Positions 44,482 through 52,414 of a stretch of 64,000 bases of DNA are shown here, piece after piece. Source of the DNA: Planctellipticum variicoloris (GTDB lineage: Bacteria > Planctomycetota > Planctomycetia > Planctomycetales > Planctomycetaceae); the NCBI RefSeq assembly GCF_030622045.1, contig NZ_CP130886.1, positions 6,084,001-6,148,000 of the forward strand. Direction: 5' to 3'. The notes below the pieces were generated by a model. The model searched no databases. It was not told the origin of the DNA and worked only from the letters and a program-made list of their open reading frames with translations. Position 1 is the stretch's first letter, and each line of letters opens with the position of its first letter. The position numbers were made by a program, and so were the translations under genes.

Positions 44482-46179
44482 TCAGATCTGCAGCAGCGTG
44501 CTCAGGAGCTGGTCCACGGTCGTCACAATCCGCGCCGCCGCCTGATAGTTGCGCTGGAGCTGCATCATGATGATCGTCTCTTCGTCGAGACTGACCCCCG
44601 AAGTCTGCTCCCGCTGCGTCGTCAGCGAGCTGCGGAAGTTCTCCGATCCCTGCGCCAGAGCGTCCTCCGCGGCGGCGCCCTGCACGATTCCGCCGGTGAT
44701 CTGCTCGAAGAACTGGGGCAGCGTGCTCCCCCCCAGCGAGCTGTGCTTCACATCGGGCAACTGAGCCAGCGCCACCGCGTTGGAGTTGTCGGACGGCCCC
44801 CCTCCCCGACCCGTTGCAAGGTAGCGAGGGTCATCGACGACGACCTGATTGACCCCGATGTCCCCCGAACTGCTCCCGGTGAAGAACGTGTTGATCCCCA
44901 GCGACGCCAGCACGCCGCTGGTGTCGTTCGAAAAACTGAACTCATACCCCGCCGCGCTCGCGATCCGCAGCCGCCCGTCGGTCGTGATCGTCGCCGTCAG
45001 GTTCGGAACGGCGTCGATCGCGTTCTTAAGATCGGTCAGCGACGTATCGGTCCCGATGCCGTCCAGATCGATGCCGATCTGGGCGGTCTCGGTGATTCCA
45101 GTCGCCTGATTGACCGTCTTAATCTCGAAGCTGCCGTGTTTCGGCGGAAACGGGAGCCCCGCCGTACTGAGGGGCGACGTCGAGTCGTAGAGATGCGTCA
45201 CACCCGTGACGTCCGTGAACTTCGCAACGCCCTCGCCGGAGGCATGGATCTTGTTGAACTCGTTGATGAAAGCGCCGGCCCACTCGTCGAGCTGCGTTAC
45301 AAACCCGCCCAGGATCTTGTCGCGCCCTTCGATGGTGCCGCGGATCTCGCCGCCGCCGGTCGTGAGGATGCTGCGCGTCTGTGAAAGCTGGACCTGCAGC
45401 CCCTGCAGTCCGTTCTCGCGGGTGTCCACGAAGAGATTCAGCTTCTGGACCTGACCGTCGAGCAACAGATAGTCCGATCCGGAATAGAGATCCACCGACC
45501 CGGACGGACGTTCGATGGCCCGGATCGGCATCAGCTCCGACAGGCGATTGATGGCGTTCATCCGCTCGACCCGGAGCGCCCCGGCGTCGTTCCTGCCGAG
45601 ACCGTTGGCTTCGAGCTGCCCGATCTGGGGATTGAGCGTCTTGATCTTCTGAATGAGGGTGTTGGCTTCATCGACACGCGACTTGAGCTGATCGTTCTGC
45701 GAATTCTGCAGATCGGTCAGTTTGAGCCGGAGCTGCGTCACCGCCGTGGCGAACTGCTCGCCGGATTCGACGAACGCCGTTCGGAGCGACGCGTTCTCCG
45801 GCTGGTTGACGACCGACTGCAACTGCCCCATCAGCGTATTGAACTGGTTCGAAAGGTCCCCTTCGCCCAGCGTCTGCAGGGCGCTCTGCAACTGCTGATA
45901 AACGCCGCTCCGCGTCGACGAGAGACCGACCGACGTGTTGGCGACGTGGATGCGGGCTTCCAGGAACTTATCGAGCTGCAGCTTGACCCCGTAGGCCAGC
46001 GCGCCGGTGCCGACGAGCACGCCCGCCGATTTGGACGGCGGCGTGGCCTGGATGATGAGCTTTTCGCGGACATACCCCGGCGTCGTGGAATTGTTGATAT
46101 TGTTCCCGGCGACCTGAATGCCGAGCGAGAACAGATCCAGCGAGCTGGAGGCGATCGCGAGTGCGCTGTTGAGTGACAC
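44482..46179 (-). CDS. flgK: flagellar hook-associated protein 1 FlgK
   Basis: A 565-residue protein. The N-terminus (SLNSALAIASSSLDLFSLGI, then GNNINNSTTPGYVRE) is the flagellar rod/hook D0 signature. The C-terminus (GVSLDEETIIMMQLQRNYQA AAR, shown in part) is the matching FlgK/FlgG end helix. Central domains are typical in length. It forms the first hook-filament junction ring outside the cell. It lies 27 bases after the FlgN-like chaperone gene, consistent with an export-chaperone pair. Confidence 0.93.
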   Translation of the reverse strand: MSLNSALAIASSSLDLFSLGIQVAGNNINNSTTPGYVREKLIIQATPPSKSAGVLVGTGALAYGVKLQLDKFLEARIHVANTSVGLSSTRSGVYQQLQSALQTLGEGDLSNQFNTLMGQLQSVVNQPENASLRTAFVESGEQFATAVTQLRLKLTDLQNSQNDQLKSRVDEANTLIQKIKTLNPQIGQLEANGLGRNDAGALRVERMNAINRLSELMPIRAIERPSGSVDLYSGSDYLLLDGQVQKLNLFVDTRENGLQGLQVQLSQTRSILTTGGGEIRGTIEGRDKILGGFVTQLDEWAGAFINEFNKIHASGEGVAKFTDVTGVTHLYDSTSPLSTAGLPFPPKHGSFEIKTVNQATGITETAQIGIDLDGIGTDTSLTDLKNAIDAVPNLTATITTDGRLRIASAAGYEFSFSNDTSGVLASLGINTFFTGSSSGDIGVNQVVVDDPRYLATGRGGGPSDNSNAVALAQLPDVKHSSLGGSTLPQFFEQITGGIVQGAAAEDALAQGSENFRSSLTTQREQTSGVSLDEETIIMMQLQRNYQAAARIVTTVDQLLSTLLQI

Positions 46180-46206
46180 GTGGGGCTCCCTGCCGGAGGC
46201 AGTCGG

Positions 46207-46689
46207 TCAGACGGCTGCGTCGAGGACGGCGCCGCCATTCGAATTGCTGGCGGGTCGTTCCTCGTAAGTCGGAGCAGTCTGGCCGCCCCGCGCAATCACG
46301 TCGACCATCTCCGCATAGTGCCGTTCGCAGCGCTGGCTGATGACCCACTGGATCCAGGCTTCCTGCCGCAACGCGACCGAAAGCTGCTGCAACTGCGGCA
46401 ACCGGACGCGCAGGTCGACCGCCTGCGGGTCGCTGAGCTCCGTCAGCACTTCCGACAGCGACTCGCCCCGGCACCCCAGCGCTCCGCTGGCCTCGAGCAG
46501 ACGGCTCCGCCAGACGACCAGCGCCTCCAGGCGCGTCGTCAGCTTCAGCTCGGAGGCATTCAGCTCCGCCAGGCGGACGGCGTCGGCGGCGACCAGCACC
46601 CGCCGCTTCTCCTGCAGCAGCGTCAGCAGCTCCTGCTGCGTCGCCGCGAAGACGTCGACGAAGCGCGCGATTTCCTCGCAAAGTCGCAT
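46207..46689 (-). CDS. FlgN-like export chaperone
   Basis: A 160-residue, almost entirely helical protein (FAATQQELLTLLQEKRRVLV, ELNASELKLTTRLEALVVWR). Size, helical content and place directly before flgK fit FlgN, the chaperone that protects FlgK and FlgL before export. Sequence motifs are weak in this family, so the call rests on context. Confidence 0.7.
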   Translation of the reverse strand: MRLCEEIARFVDVFAATQQELLTLLQEKRRVLVAADAVRLAELNASELKLTTRLEALVVWRSRLLEASGALGCRGESLSEVLTELSDPQAVDLRVRLPQLQQLSVALRQEAWIQWVISQRCERHYAEMVDVIARGGQTAPTYEERPASNSNGGAVLDAAV

Positions 46690-46837
46690 CGGATTCCCCC
46701 CTTGCCCGAATGACGGGTCCCGCGGGAGTCGATGCCCTTCGCCGACGGACTGCCGGAACGAGCGACGCGATCCGCCGCTGGGCGCAACGCGTCTCTCCGG
46801 CCGACGATCCGACTTTACCGAAGACTCCCGGCAGTCC

Positions 46838-47314
46838 TTATCTTCGGAAGGACGGGAATGACGCTGGCGTGACGGTTGTGATTCCGGCGCCGTCGGCCGC
46901 AGCTTGTGACTGGCGTGACAGTTGCGAAAGCTGTTCGGCGGGGGTGGTCTGGCTCGGGAGGGGCGACTTTGCGGACGGGGTCGAGTCTGCGGAGCTGGAA
47001 GTGAGTTCGGGTTTATAGGCCCGCAGCCCGGCGGAGAAGCGTTCGAACAGCTCGCCGGTCAACTGGTCCCCGTTGCGGGCCGCCATCTTCTCCGCCAGCA
47101 CCTGGTCGAGCTGGCTCTCGAACATGTCTTCGGCTTCGCCGCCGTGCAGATAGGCGGGCTTCCCTGCCGTCTGCCGCAGCGACTTGAGCATCTGCGTATA
47201 GAAGACTTCGCCGACCGATTTGGAGAACGCTTCGCGCAGCTTGTCGTTGTCGATCGCGCCGGCGCCCGACTGGGCCTGCGAGGTCAGAGTTGTCAGGGAC
47301 GACAGCGAACTCAT
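46838..47314 (-). CDS. flgJ: rod-binding protein, FlgJ N-terminal type
   Basis: A 158-residue protein matching the rod-binding domain (AFSKSVGEVFYTQMLKSLRQ, GGEAEDMFESQLDQVLAEKM). It lacks the C-terminal muramidase of enterobacterial FlgJ, as in many other phyla, so another enzyme must open the peptidoglycan. A Ser/Thr/Pro-rich tail follows residue ~105. A 148-base spacer precedes the FlgN-like gene. Confidence 0.85.
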   Translation of the reverse strand: MSSLSSLTTLTSQAQSGAGAIDNDKLREAFSKSVGEVFYTQMLKSLRQTAGKPAYLHGGEAEDMFESQLDQVLAEKMAARNGDQLTGELFERFSAGLRAYKPELTSSSADSTPSAKSPLPSQTTPAEQLSQLSRQSQAAADGAGITTVTPASFPSFRR

Positions 47315-47370
47315 CGGATTCTGCTTCTGTGACGGAGGAAGGCGTTCGAAACTTGTCGGTCCGTGAAACG

Positions 47371-48447
47371 TCAGCGTTCCACAAGCTCGGCGTGCAGTTT
47401 TCCGGTGGCGTGCAGTTCCCGGATGATGGCGATGATGTCGTCCGTCGGCACGCGCAGTTGATTGAGCGCGTCGACGAGCTGCTTGAACTGCTGCGGGGAT
47501 TGCCGCCCGCTCCCTTCCATCATGGCCACGAACGGACCGCTCGCACCGGGAAGAGGCGCGTCGCCTTCGACTTCAATGCTGAAACTCTTGTGCGAGATGA
47601 CGACCGGGCTGAGCTCGACCTCCCCCGTCACAATCACCGTCCCGGTCTTGCTGTTGAGGATCACGCGGGCCTGCGTGTGGGGGAGATCGATCGCCGTCTC
47701 CAGAATCTGCGCAACGAAGTCGACGGTCGACTTCCGGTACTGCTCGGGAATGCGCACTTCGACGGCGGCGGGACCGACCGGCCGGGCGAGCTCGGCGCCG
47801 GACGATTCGAACGAGAACTCGCTGTTCACCACGCGGGCGATTTCGCTCGACGTCCAGAAGCTGGCGTGATTGGGGTCGATCAGCAGCGTGACGACCGGGT
47901 TCTCCGCCTGCTGGCTGACGAACAGCGCCGTGACATCGGTCATCAGGTCGACGCCGAGCGCGATCTTGCCGACCGTCGCCCGGACCGGGTCTTCCAGAGT
48001 GATGCCTCCCCCGGCGAGACCGACCGCGGTCTCGCTGCGGACCGCGGCGGTCGTCAGCGGCGTGGACAGCAGCCGGCCGCCGCGAAGGCTCTTCGCGCCC
48101 CCGATCGCGCTGACATGGCAATCGATCTTCTGGCCGCGACGCAGCCCCGTCCGGGGAATCGTGGCTTCCACCATCACCACGGCCACGTTGTCGGCGTTCT
48201 TGATCTCCCCGTCGGCGATGGGATATTTCATCCGCGTCAGCGCGGCGCGCAAAGCGCGAACGGTTGGAGCGTTCTTCGCGCCGTCGCCGGTCCCCGGCAG
48301 GCCGATCACCAGCCCGAACCCGGTCAGACGAACCTCCTGCTGCCCCTGGACGGAGCAGATATGTTCGAGCCGGACGCGCGCGAATGCCTCCTGCGGCAGG
48401 CAAGCCAGCAGCAGGACCACCGCACCAAGGATGCTCCGGCGGATCAT
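47371..48447 (-). CDS. flgI: flagellar P-ring protein FlgI
   Basis: A 358-residue exported protein. The ATG at 48447 is chosen (GGAG 7 bases upstream, start of signal MIRRSILGAVVLLLACLPQ). Motifs: GFGLVIGLPGTGDGAKN and NVAVVMVEATIPRTGLRRGQ. It forms the periplasmic P ring around the rod. Its presence implies a true outer membrane and peptidoglycan layer crossing. Usual family length. Confidence 0.94.
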   Translation of the reverse strand: MIRRSILGAVVLLLACLPQEAFARVRLEHICSVQGQQEVRLTGFGLVIGLPGTGDGAKNAPTVRALRAALTRMKYPIADGEIKNADNVAVVMVEATIPRTGLRRGQKIDCHVSAIGGAKSLRGGRLLSTPLTTAAVRSETAVGLAGGGITLEDPVRATVGKIALGVDLMTDVTALFVSQQAENPVVTLLIDPNHASFWTSSEIARVVNSEFSFESSGAELARPVGPAAVEVRIPEQYRKSTVDFVAQILETAIDLPHTQARVILNSKTGTVIVTGEVELSPVVISHKSFSIEVEGDAPLPGASGPFVAMMEGSGRQSPQQFKQLVDALNQLRVPTDDIIAIIRELHATGKLHAELVER

Positions 48448-48477
48448 GAGTTTCTCCAGACCTGAAAGTCGCATGTG

Positions 48478-49140
48478 TCAGAACGGCAGAAGCGTGTCGA
48501 GAATCCGCCCGCCCCAGTTGACCTTGGTGCTGTCGAACACTTTGCCGCGCTGCTTGCGCTCGATCCGCAGCTCGGCGATGTCTTCCGTCCGCGCGGATCG
48601 GGTCGGGCTGATCTTGGCCTTGTCGACCCGCCCCGTCAGCCGGTACTCGAAAAAGTCCTGATTCGTCCGGATCGACTTGCGCGCTTCGAGAACGATCGTG
48701 CCGTTGGGGAGGATGTCGACGACCGTGGCCCCGATCTTGTACGTGATCCCTTCCAGGTCGGTCGACTGGCCGATCGTCTGCAGCCGGTTCGTCAGCGTGG
48801 CGTCGATCGTCGGCTGGCTGGCCGCCGCCGGGACAACCTTCTGATACCCGTCGGTGTTGACCAGCCGGATGAACTCTTTGAGCTGCGCCGTGTAGGTGCC
48901 GTTGCGCTGACGGTTGAAGCGCGAGTTGACGATCACTTCGGCCTTCTCGTCGACCTCGATCGTGATGATGTCGTGGACTTTGATCTGCGGCGGAGGGGGG
49001 GCCGGCTCCAGGTAGACCCACGAATAATCCTGCATGCGCGGAGATCCCTGCGGATCGATGAACGGTCCCGGCTGCGCCAGGACCGGACACGGACCGGACA
49101 GCACGACCGCCAGCACGGTCAATGACAGCAGGCGGATCAT
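48478..49140 (-). CDS. flgH: flagellar L-ring protein FlgH, no clear lipobox
   Basis: A 220-residue exported protein with the L-ring core VHDIITIEVDEKAEVIVNSR, KVVPAAAS, and C-terminal RKSIRTNQDFFEYRLTGRVD. FlgH is normally a lipoprotein. Here the signal region LAVVLSGPCPVLAQ has a cysteine preceded by S-G-P, which is not a lipobox. The start codon overlaps the flgA stop by 4 bases (ATGA), so the two are translationally coupled. Confidence 0.9.
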   Translation of the reverse strand: MIRLLSLTVLAVVLSGPCPVLAQPGPFIDPQGSPRMQDYSWVYLEPAPPPPQIKVHDIITIEVDEKAEVIVNSRFNRQRNGTYTAQLKEFIRLVNTDGYQKVVPAAASQPTIDATLTNRLQTIGQSTDLEGITYKIGATVVDILPNGTIVLEARKSIRTNQDFFEYRLTGRVDKAKISPTRSARTEDIAELRIERKQRGKVFDSTKVNWGGRILDTLLPF

Positions 49141-50270
49141 TGGACGCCTCCCCGACCGGTCGGCACCGCCTCAGAGACGAAGCGGACGGGGCCTGCCGCC
49201 GACCCCGGTTGGGCATCGGCCAATCCGGTCGAAATCAGCTCCGCCTCATGAAACCCCGTCACGCGGGCCTGAATCCGGTCCCGCGCGTCATCCAGCGCCA
49301 CCAGATTCACGACTTCGTCGAGCCCGCCGCCCGACATCGCCTTGAACTGACGTCGGACGACGACTCCCGGCGTCGAGACGCGAACCGAGACAATGTCGCC
49401 TCCGCGAACGAGGGCGACCACCGTCAGATCGGCGGCCTGCAGGACTTCCCCTGGACGGATCGCCTTTCGCGTGGCCCGGCCGACGGCCTCTGCAAGGCTG
49501 GAAATCCCGGTGGCGTCCTTGTCGGCCTTCTTCCACTGCAGATCCAGCGGCTGGAGGACATGGTCTTTGGGCAAGGCGTGGCGGACCGTCAGAATGCGGG
49601 GCTGCATGACGAGCCAGGCGGCCACCCGGACCTGCCGGGGCGCGGCCGACGACGTGGCGGCGATGTCCAGTGTCAGCGGCTGCGGACCGCCCGCCACGAG
49701 CGCCCGTTCCTGGAACCGAATCGCGCCCGGCTGCGTCTCCAGAATTGCCCCCAGATCCTCGTCGCGGACCTGAACTTCCAGCTCGTACGCCGCATCTTCC
49801 GTTTGCGCGGAGCTTTGAAAACGACGGACGAACGCGTCCCGAATGATCGCCTGAGCCCGTTCCTGCGGCGATGGCCCCTTGACAGCGACTGGCGGCGTCA
49901 CGCGCTGCGGAATCGGCGTCGCCGGGCGCGGAGCAGGACGCGCTTCAACTGGCGTCGCCACCGACGACTGGCCGACGAATTCAATCTCCGCCAGATTCAC
50001 GCCGTGAGCGATCAGCCGGGTGCGGACCAGGTCGAAATCGACCCGGACGGCTTTCCCCGTGGCGGGCTGCAACGTCACCGCACCCAGCCGGGCGACGACC
50101 TGAGGGTCGACGTCCGAGATCTCGGCGACGTCGGCCAGGCGGATCACCGGTCCCTGCGCTTCGACCCGTTCTTTCAGGCGCACGACCGCTCCCTGGGCCG
50201 GCAGGGCGGGCAGAGAGCCGCCGAGGGCAAGCAGCAGGAGCAGGATCGTGCGGGGGACGGTCGGAGTCAC
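49137..50270 (-). CDS. flgA: P-ring assembly chaperone FlgA, N-terminally extended
   Basis: A 377-residue exported protein, longer than the usual ~220. The C-terminal SAF domain is clear (LTVRHALPKDHVLQPLDLQW, RKAIRPGEVLQAADL, DRIQARVTGFHEAEL). The first ~170 residues add an extra domain with a Pro/Ala-rich linker near 110-130. FlgA helps FlgI assemble in the periplasm. It is coupled to flgH by a 4-base overlap. Confidence 0.9.
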   Translation of the reverse strand: MTPTVPRTILLLLLALGGSLPALPAQGAVVRLKERVEAQGPVIRLADVAEISDVDPQVVARLGAVTLQPATGKAVRVDFDLVRTRLIAHGVNLAEIEFVGQSSVATPVEARPAPRPATPIPQRVTPPVAVKGPSPQERAQAIIRDAFVRRFQSSAQTEDAAYELEVQVRDEDLGAILETQPGAIRFQERALVAGGPQPLTLDIAATSSAAPRQVRVAAWLVMQPRILTVRHALPKDHVLQPLDLQWKKADKDATGISSLAEAVGRATRKAIRPGEVLQAADLTVVALVRGGDIVSVRVSTPGVVVRRQFKAMSGGGLDEVVNLVALDDARDRIQARVTGFHEAELISTGLADAQPGSAAGPVRFVSEAVPTGRGGVQ

Positions 50271-50303
50271 GTTTCGAGTTTCCGTAGGCGGTTTCCGCCC
50301 TCG

Positions 50304-51101
50304 TCAGCGGCGGATGTTGGCGACGAGCTGCAGCAGTTGATCGGAGGCCTGGAGGATCTGACTGTTGAGTTCGACGTTGCGTTGAGTCTTGATGAGTTCG
50401 ACCAGCTCGACGACCGGTTCCGTGTTCGAGATTTCGAGGTAGTTCTGCATGATGGTGCCGAGACCGAGCTGGCCGGGCTGGCCCGGAAGCGGCGGACCGG
50501 AGGCGTCCGACTGCTGATACAGGGATTCGCCCATCTGCATCATCCCTTCCGGATTGATGAAGCGGGTGAGCTGGATCTGCCCGACCTGGGACAGGTTGGG
50601 GGAGCCCGGCTGGAGAACTGCGACGATCCCTTCCGGAGAGATCGAGATCTGCGTGGCGTCGTTGGGAATGCTGATCGGGGGATTGAGCCGTCGGCCGCGG
50701 TTGGCGGACCCGATGACGAGGTCGCCGTTGTCGTTGAGGGCGAACTGACCGTTCCGCGTGTAGAGCGGCCCGTTGACGTCCTGGACTTCCATGAAGCCCG
50801 CCCCTTCGATCGCGACGTCGAGCTGCCGACCGGTCTGCAGCAGACTCCCCTGAGTGAAATCCTGCTGCGTGGCGGCGACCGTCACCCCCAGGCCGAGGGC
50901 GGTTCCCAGGGGGGTCCGCTGACCGAGGCTGTCCTGCGCACCCGGCAGCTTGAAGTTCTGGTAGTACACATCTTCGAAGTTCGTCCGCGATCGCTTGAAC
51001 GCGTTCGTTCCCGTGTTCGCCATGTTGTTGGCGATCACGTCCAGGTTGAAGATGTACGCATTCATGCCGGATGCGGCGGAATGCAGTGCTCGATAGAGCA
51101 T
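50304..51101 (-). CDS. flgG: distal rod protein FlgG
   Basis: A 265-residue protein, the usual FlgG length. N-terminal signature MLYRALHSAASGMNAYIFNL and NNMANTGTNAFKRSR. The C-terminus VVELVELIKTQRNVELNSQI is the family end helix. It forms the distal rod through the P and L rings. It lies 23 bases after the flgF-like gene. Confidence 0.94.
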   Translation of the reverse strand: MLYRALHSAASGMNAYIFNLDVIANNMANTGTNAFKRSRTNFEDVYYQNFKLPGAQDSLGQRTPLGTALGLGVTVAATQQDFTQGSLLQTGRQLDVAIEGAGFMEVQDVNGPLYTRNGQFALNDNGDLVIGSANRGRRLNPPISIPNDATQISISPEGIVAVLQPGSPNLSQVGQIQLTRFINPEGMMQMGESLYQQSDASGPPLPGQPGQLGLGTIMQNYLEISNTEPVVELVELIKTQRNVELNSQILQASDQLLQLVANIRR

Positions 51102-51124
51102 CGGTGACCAGCTCGCAACAGGGG

Positions 51125-51889
51125 TTAAGCGGGAGTGGCGCTCTGCAACAGGCGCATGAGCATGTCGTCCTGCATCTGGATCATGTTCATGTTCATTTCA
51201 AACGCTCGATTGGTCTCGATCAGCGTCACTGTCTCTTCCAGCGGATTGACGCCCGACTCCTCGAGAAACTGCTGGCGAACCTGCGCATCGAGGGCCGGTT
51301 CGACGTCGCCCAGCGAGCGATACAGGTTCCGTCCTTCCTTGATGAGGTCGGTCGAGACGGCGGGCTGGACGAGACCGAGCTGGCCGAGCGGCGCCCGGAC
51401 GCCCTCCGCGGTGACCGCCGAAACGATTCCTTCCGGTCCGATTGACAGCCCGGAGTAATTCGGCGGAATGGCGAAGGCCTCGCCGGTGGCGTTCAAAACG
51501 GCGTATCCGGTATCCGCCATCACGAGCGCGTTCTGCGAATCGAGAGCCAGGTGGCCGTCGCGGGTGAGGAACGTGGCGTTCCCGTCGGTCACCTGAAAGA
51601 AGCCATCCCCGACCAGGGCGATATCGAAGCTGGAGCCGGTCTGCCGGAGGGGTCCCTGAGAGAAATCGGTCACAGTCCCTTCGACGGACAGGCCGCCGGT
51701 CTGTTCCAGCAGCGTTTCGGGGACCTGGTTCTCGGGGCCATGGACGGCGTCGAACGGGAGATGCGACCGCAGGACGGCGAAGTCTCTCTTGAAGCTGGAG
51801 GTGCCGACGTTCGCCATATTGTTGGCGACCACCGCCTGACGAAAGCTCTGCGCCTCGGCGCCCTGCGCAGAGAGATAGAGCCCGTACAT
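51125..51889 (-). CDS. flgF: proximal rod protein FlgF
   Basis: A 254-residue rod protein. The ATG at 51889 is taken because GAGGTG is 7 bases upstream (an adjacent ATG at 51892 is also possible). Signature MYGLYLSAQGAEAQ, NNMANVGTSSFKRD and DIALVGDGFFQV, with the C-terminal ETVTLIETNRAFEMNMNMIQ. Position first in the - arm and similarity to FlgG favour FlgF over a duplicated FlgG. Confidence 0.87.
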   Translation of the reverse strand: MYGLYLSAQGAEAQSFRQAVVANNMANVGTSSFKRDFAVLRSHLPFDAVHGPENQVPETLLEQTGGLSVEGTVTDFSQGPLRQTGSSFDIALVGDGFFQVTDGNATFLTRDGHLALDSQNALVMADTGYAVLNATGEAFAIPPNYSGLSIGPEGIVSAVTAEGVRAPLGQLGLVQPAVSTDLIKEGRNLYRSLGDVEPALDAQVRQQFLEESGVNPLEETVTLIETNRAFEMNMNMIQMQDDMLMRLLQSATPA

Positions 51890-52152
51890 CATGATCCACC
51901 TCGCCAGCAGAAGGATTGCGTTTCTTGAGGATCGACCGCCCTGGGCCGCAACTTGAGCCCAATCGTTAAAGTCGCTGCAGTCGCCCGGCTCAACCGGAGT
52001 CTCCCCGGACGCGGGCAGCGCCGGGTCGCCGGCAATCGACCTCCCGGCAGAATTCCGGGGTCGAACAGCAGTTGCTGCCGGGCCGCGAGGGTGTGAAACT
52101 CGCGATGCGCGTTCCACACGACGCCGACCGGCAGTCGATGCTCGAATTGGGA

Positions 52153-52179
52153 CAAAAACCCTGCGATTCCTGCCGATTC
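52153..52179 (+). promoter_or_regulatory. candidate sigma-28 (FliA-type) promoter
   Basis: CAAA at 52153-52156, exactly 15 bases, then GCCGATTC at 52172-52179. The enterobacterial consensus is TAAA-N15-GCCGATAA, so spacing is perfect with three mismatches. Facing the + flagellar arm. Confidence 0.35.
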
Positions 52180-52193
52180 GCGAGCAAAACGCG

Positions 52194-52223
52194 TTGACAC
52201 TTTTGTGCCATCGGAGCTAAGAC
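52194..52223 (+). promoter_or_regulatory. candidate sigma-70 promoter of the + flagellar arm
   Basis: TTGACA (52194-52199), 18 bases, TAAGAC (52218-52223). The -35 is a full consensus match; the -10 is partial. Confidence 0.4.
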
Positions 52224-52368
52224 TCCGCCATCCAACTCCCATCACGAATCGCTGATCCTGTACCGCACTACGGACGTGGCGGACACGTTCGACGTTGATA
52301 GCGCCCTCCGACCGGTCGGTCGCGGGCGACCTTGTTTTTCCTCAAGTTTGACCAGGTTGCGACGCATT

Positions 52369-52392
52369 CGTTGCGGAAGAACTTCCGCAACG
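52369..52392. promoter_or_regulatory. perfect 11+2+11 palindrome before the + flagellar arm
   Basis: CGTTGCGGAAG-AA-CTTCCGCAACG, ending 22 bases before the start codon of the TPR gene. It could be an operator or a leader hairpin affecting translation. Confidence 0.55.
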
Positions 52393-52414
52393 TCGCGTCC
52401 CGGGGCCGATCGAC

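Larger units (their letters stand above)
51890..52414. other. 525-base divergent control region of the flagellar locus
   Basis: Lies between the flgF arm (-) and the TPR-fliJ arm (+). It contains a sigma-28-like element (52153-52179), a sigma-70-like pair (52194-52223) and a perfect palindrome (52369-52392). Open frames here are not convincing genes. Confidence 0.6.

Noticed and set aside
52195-52210. TGGCAC-like box on the - strand as a sigma-54 promoter of the flgF arm
   Set aside because: The -12 position reads TC instead of GC, and the only activator-like protein here is degenerate.
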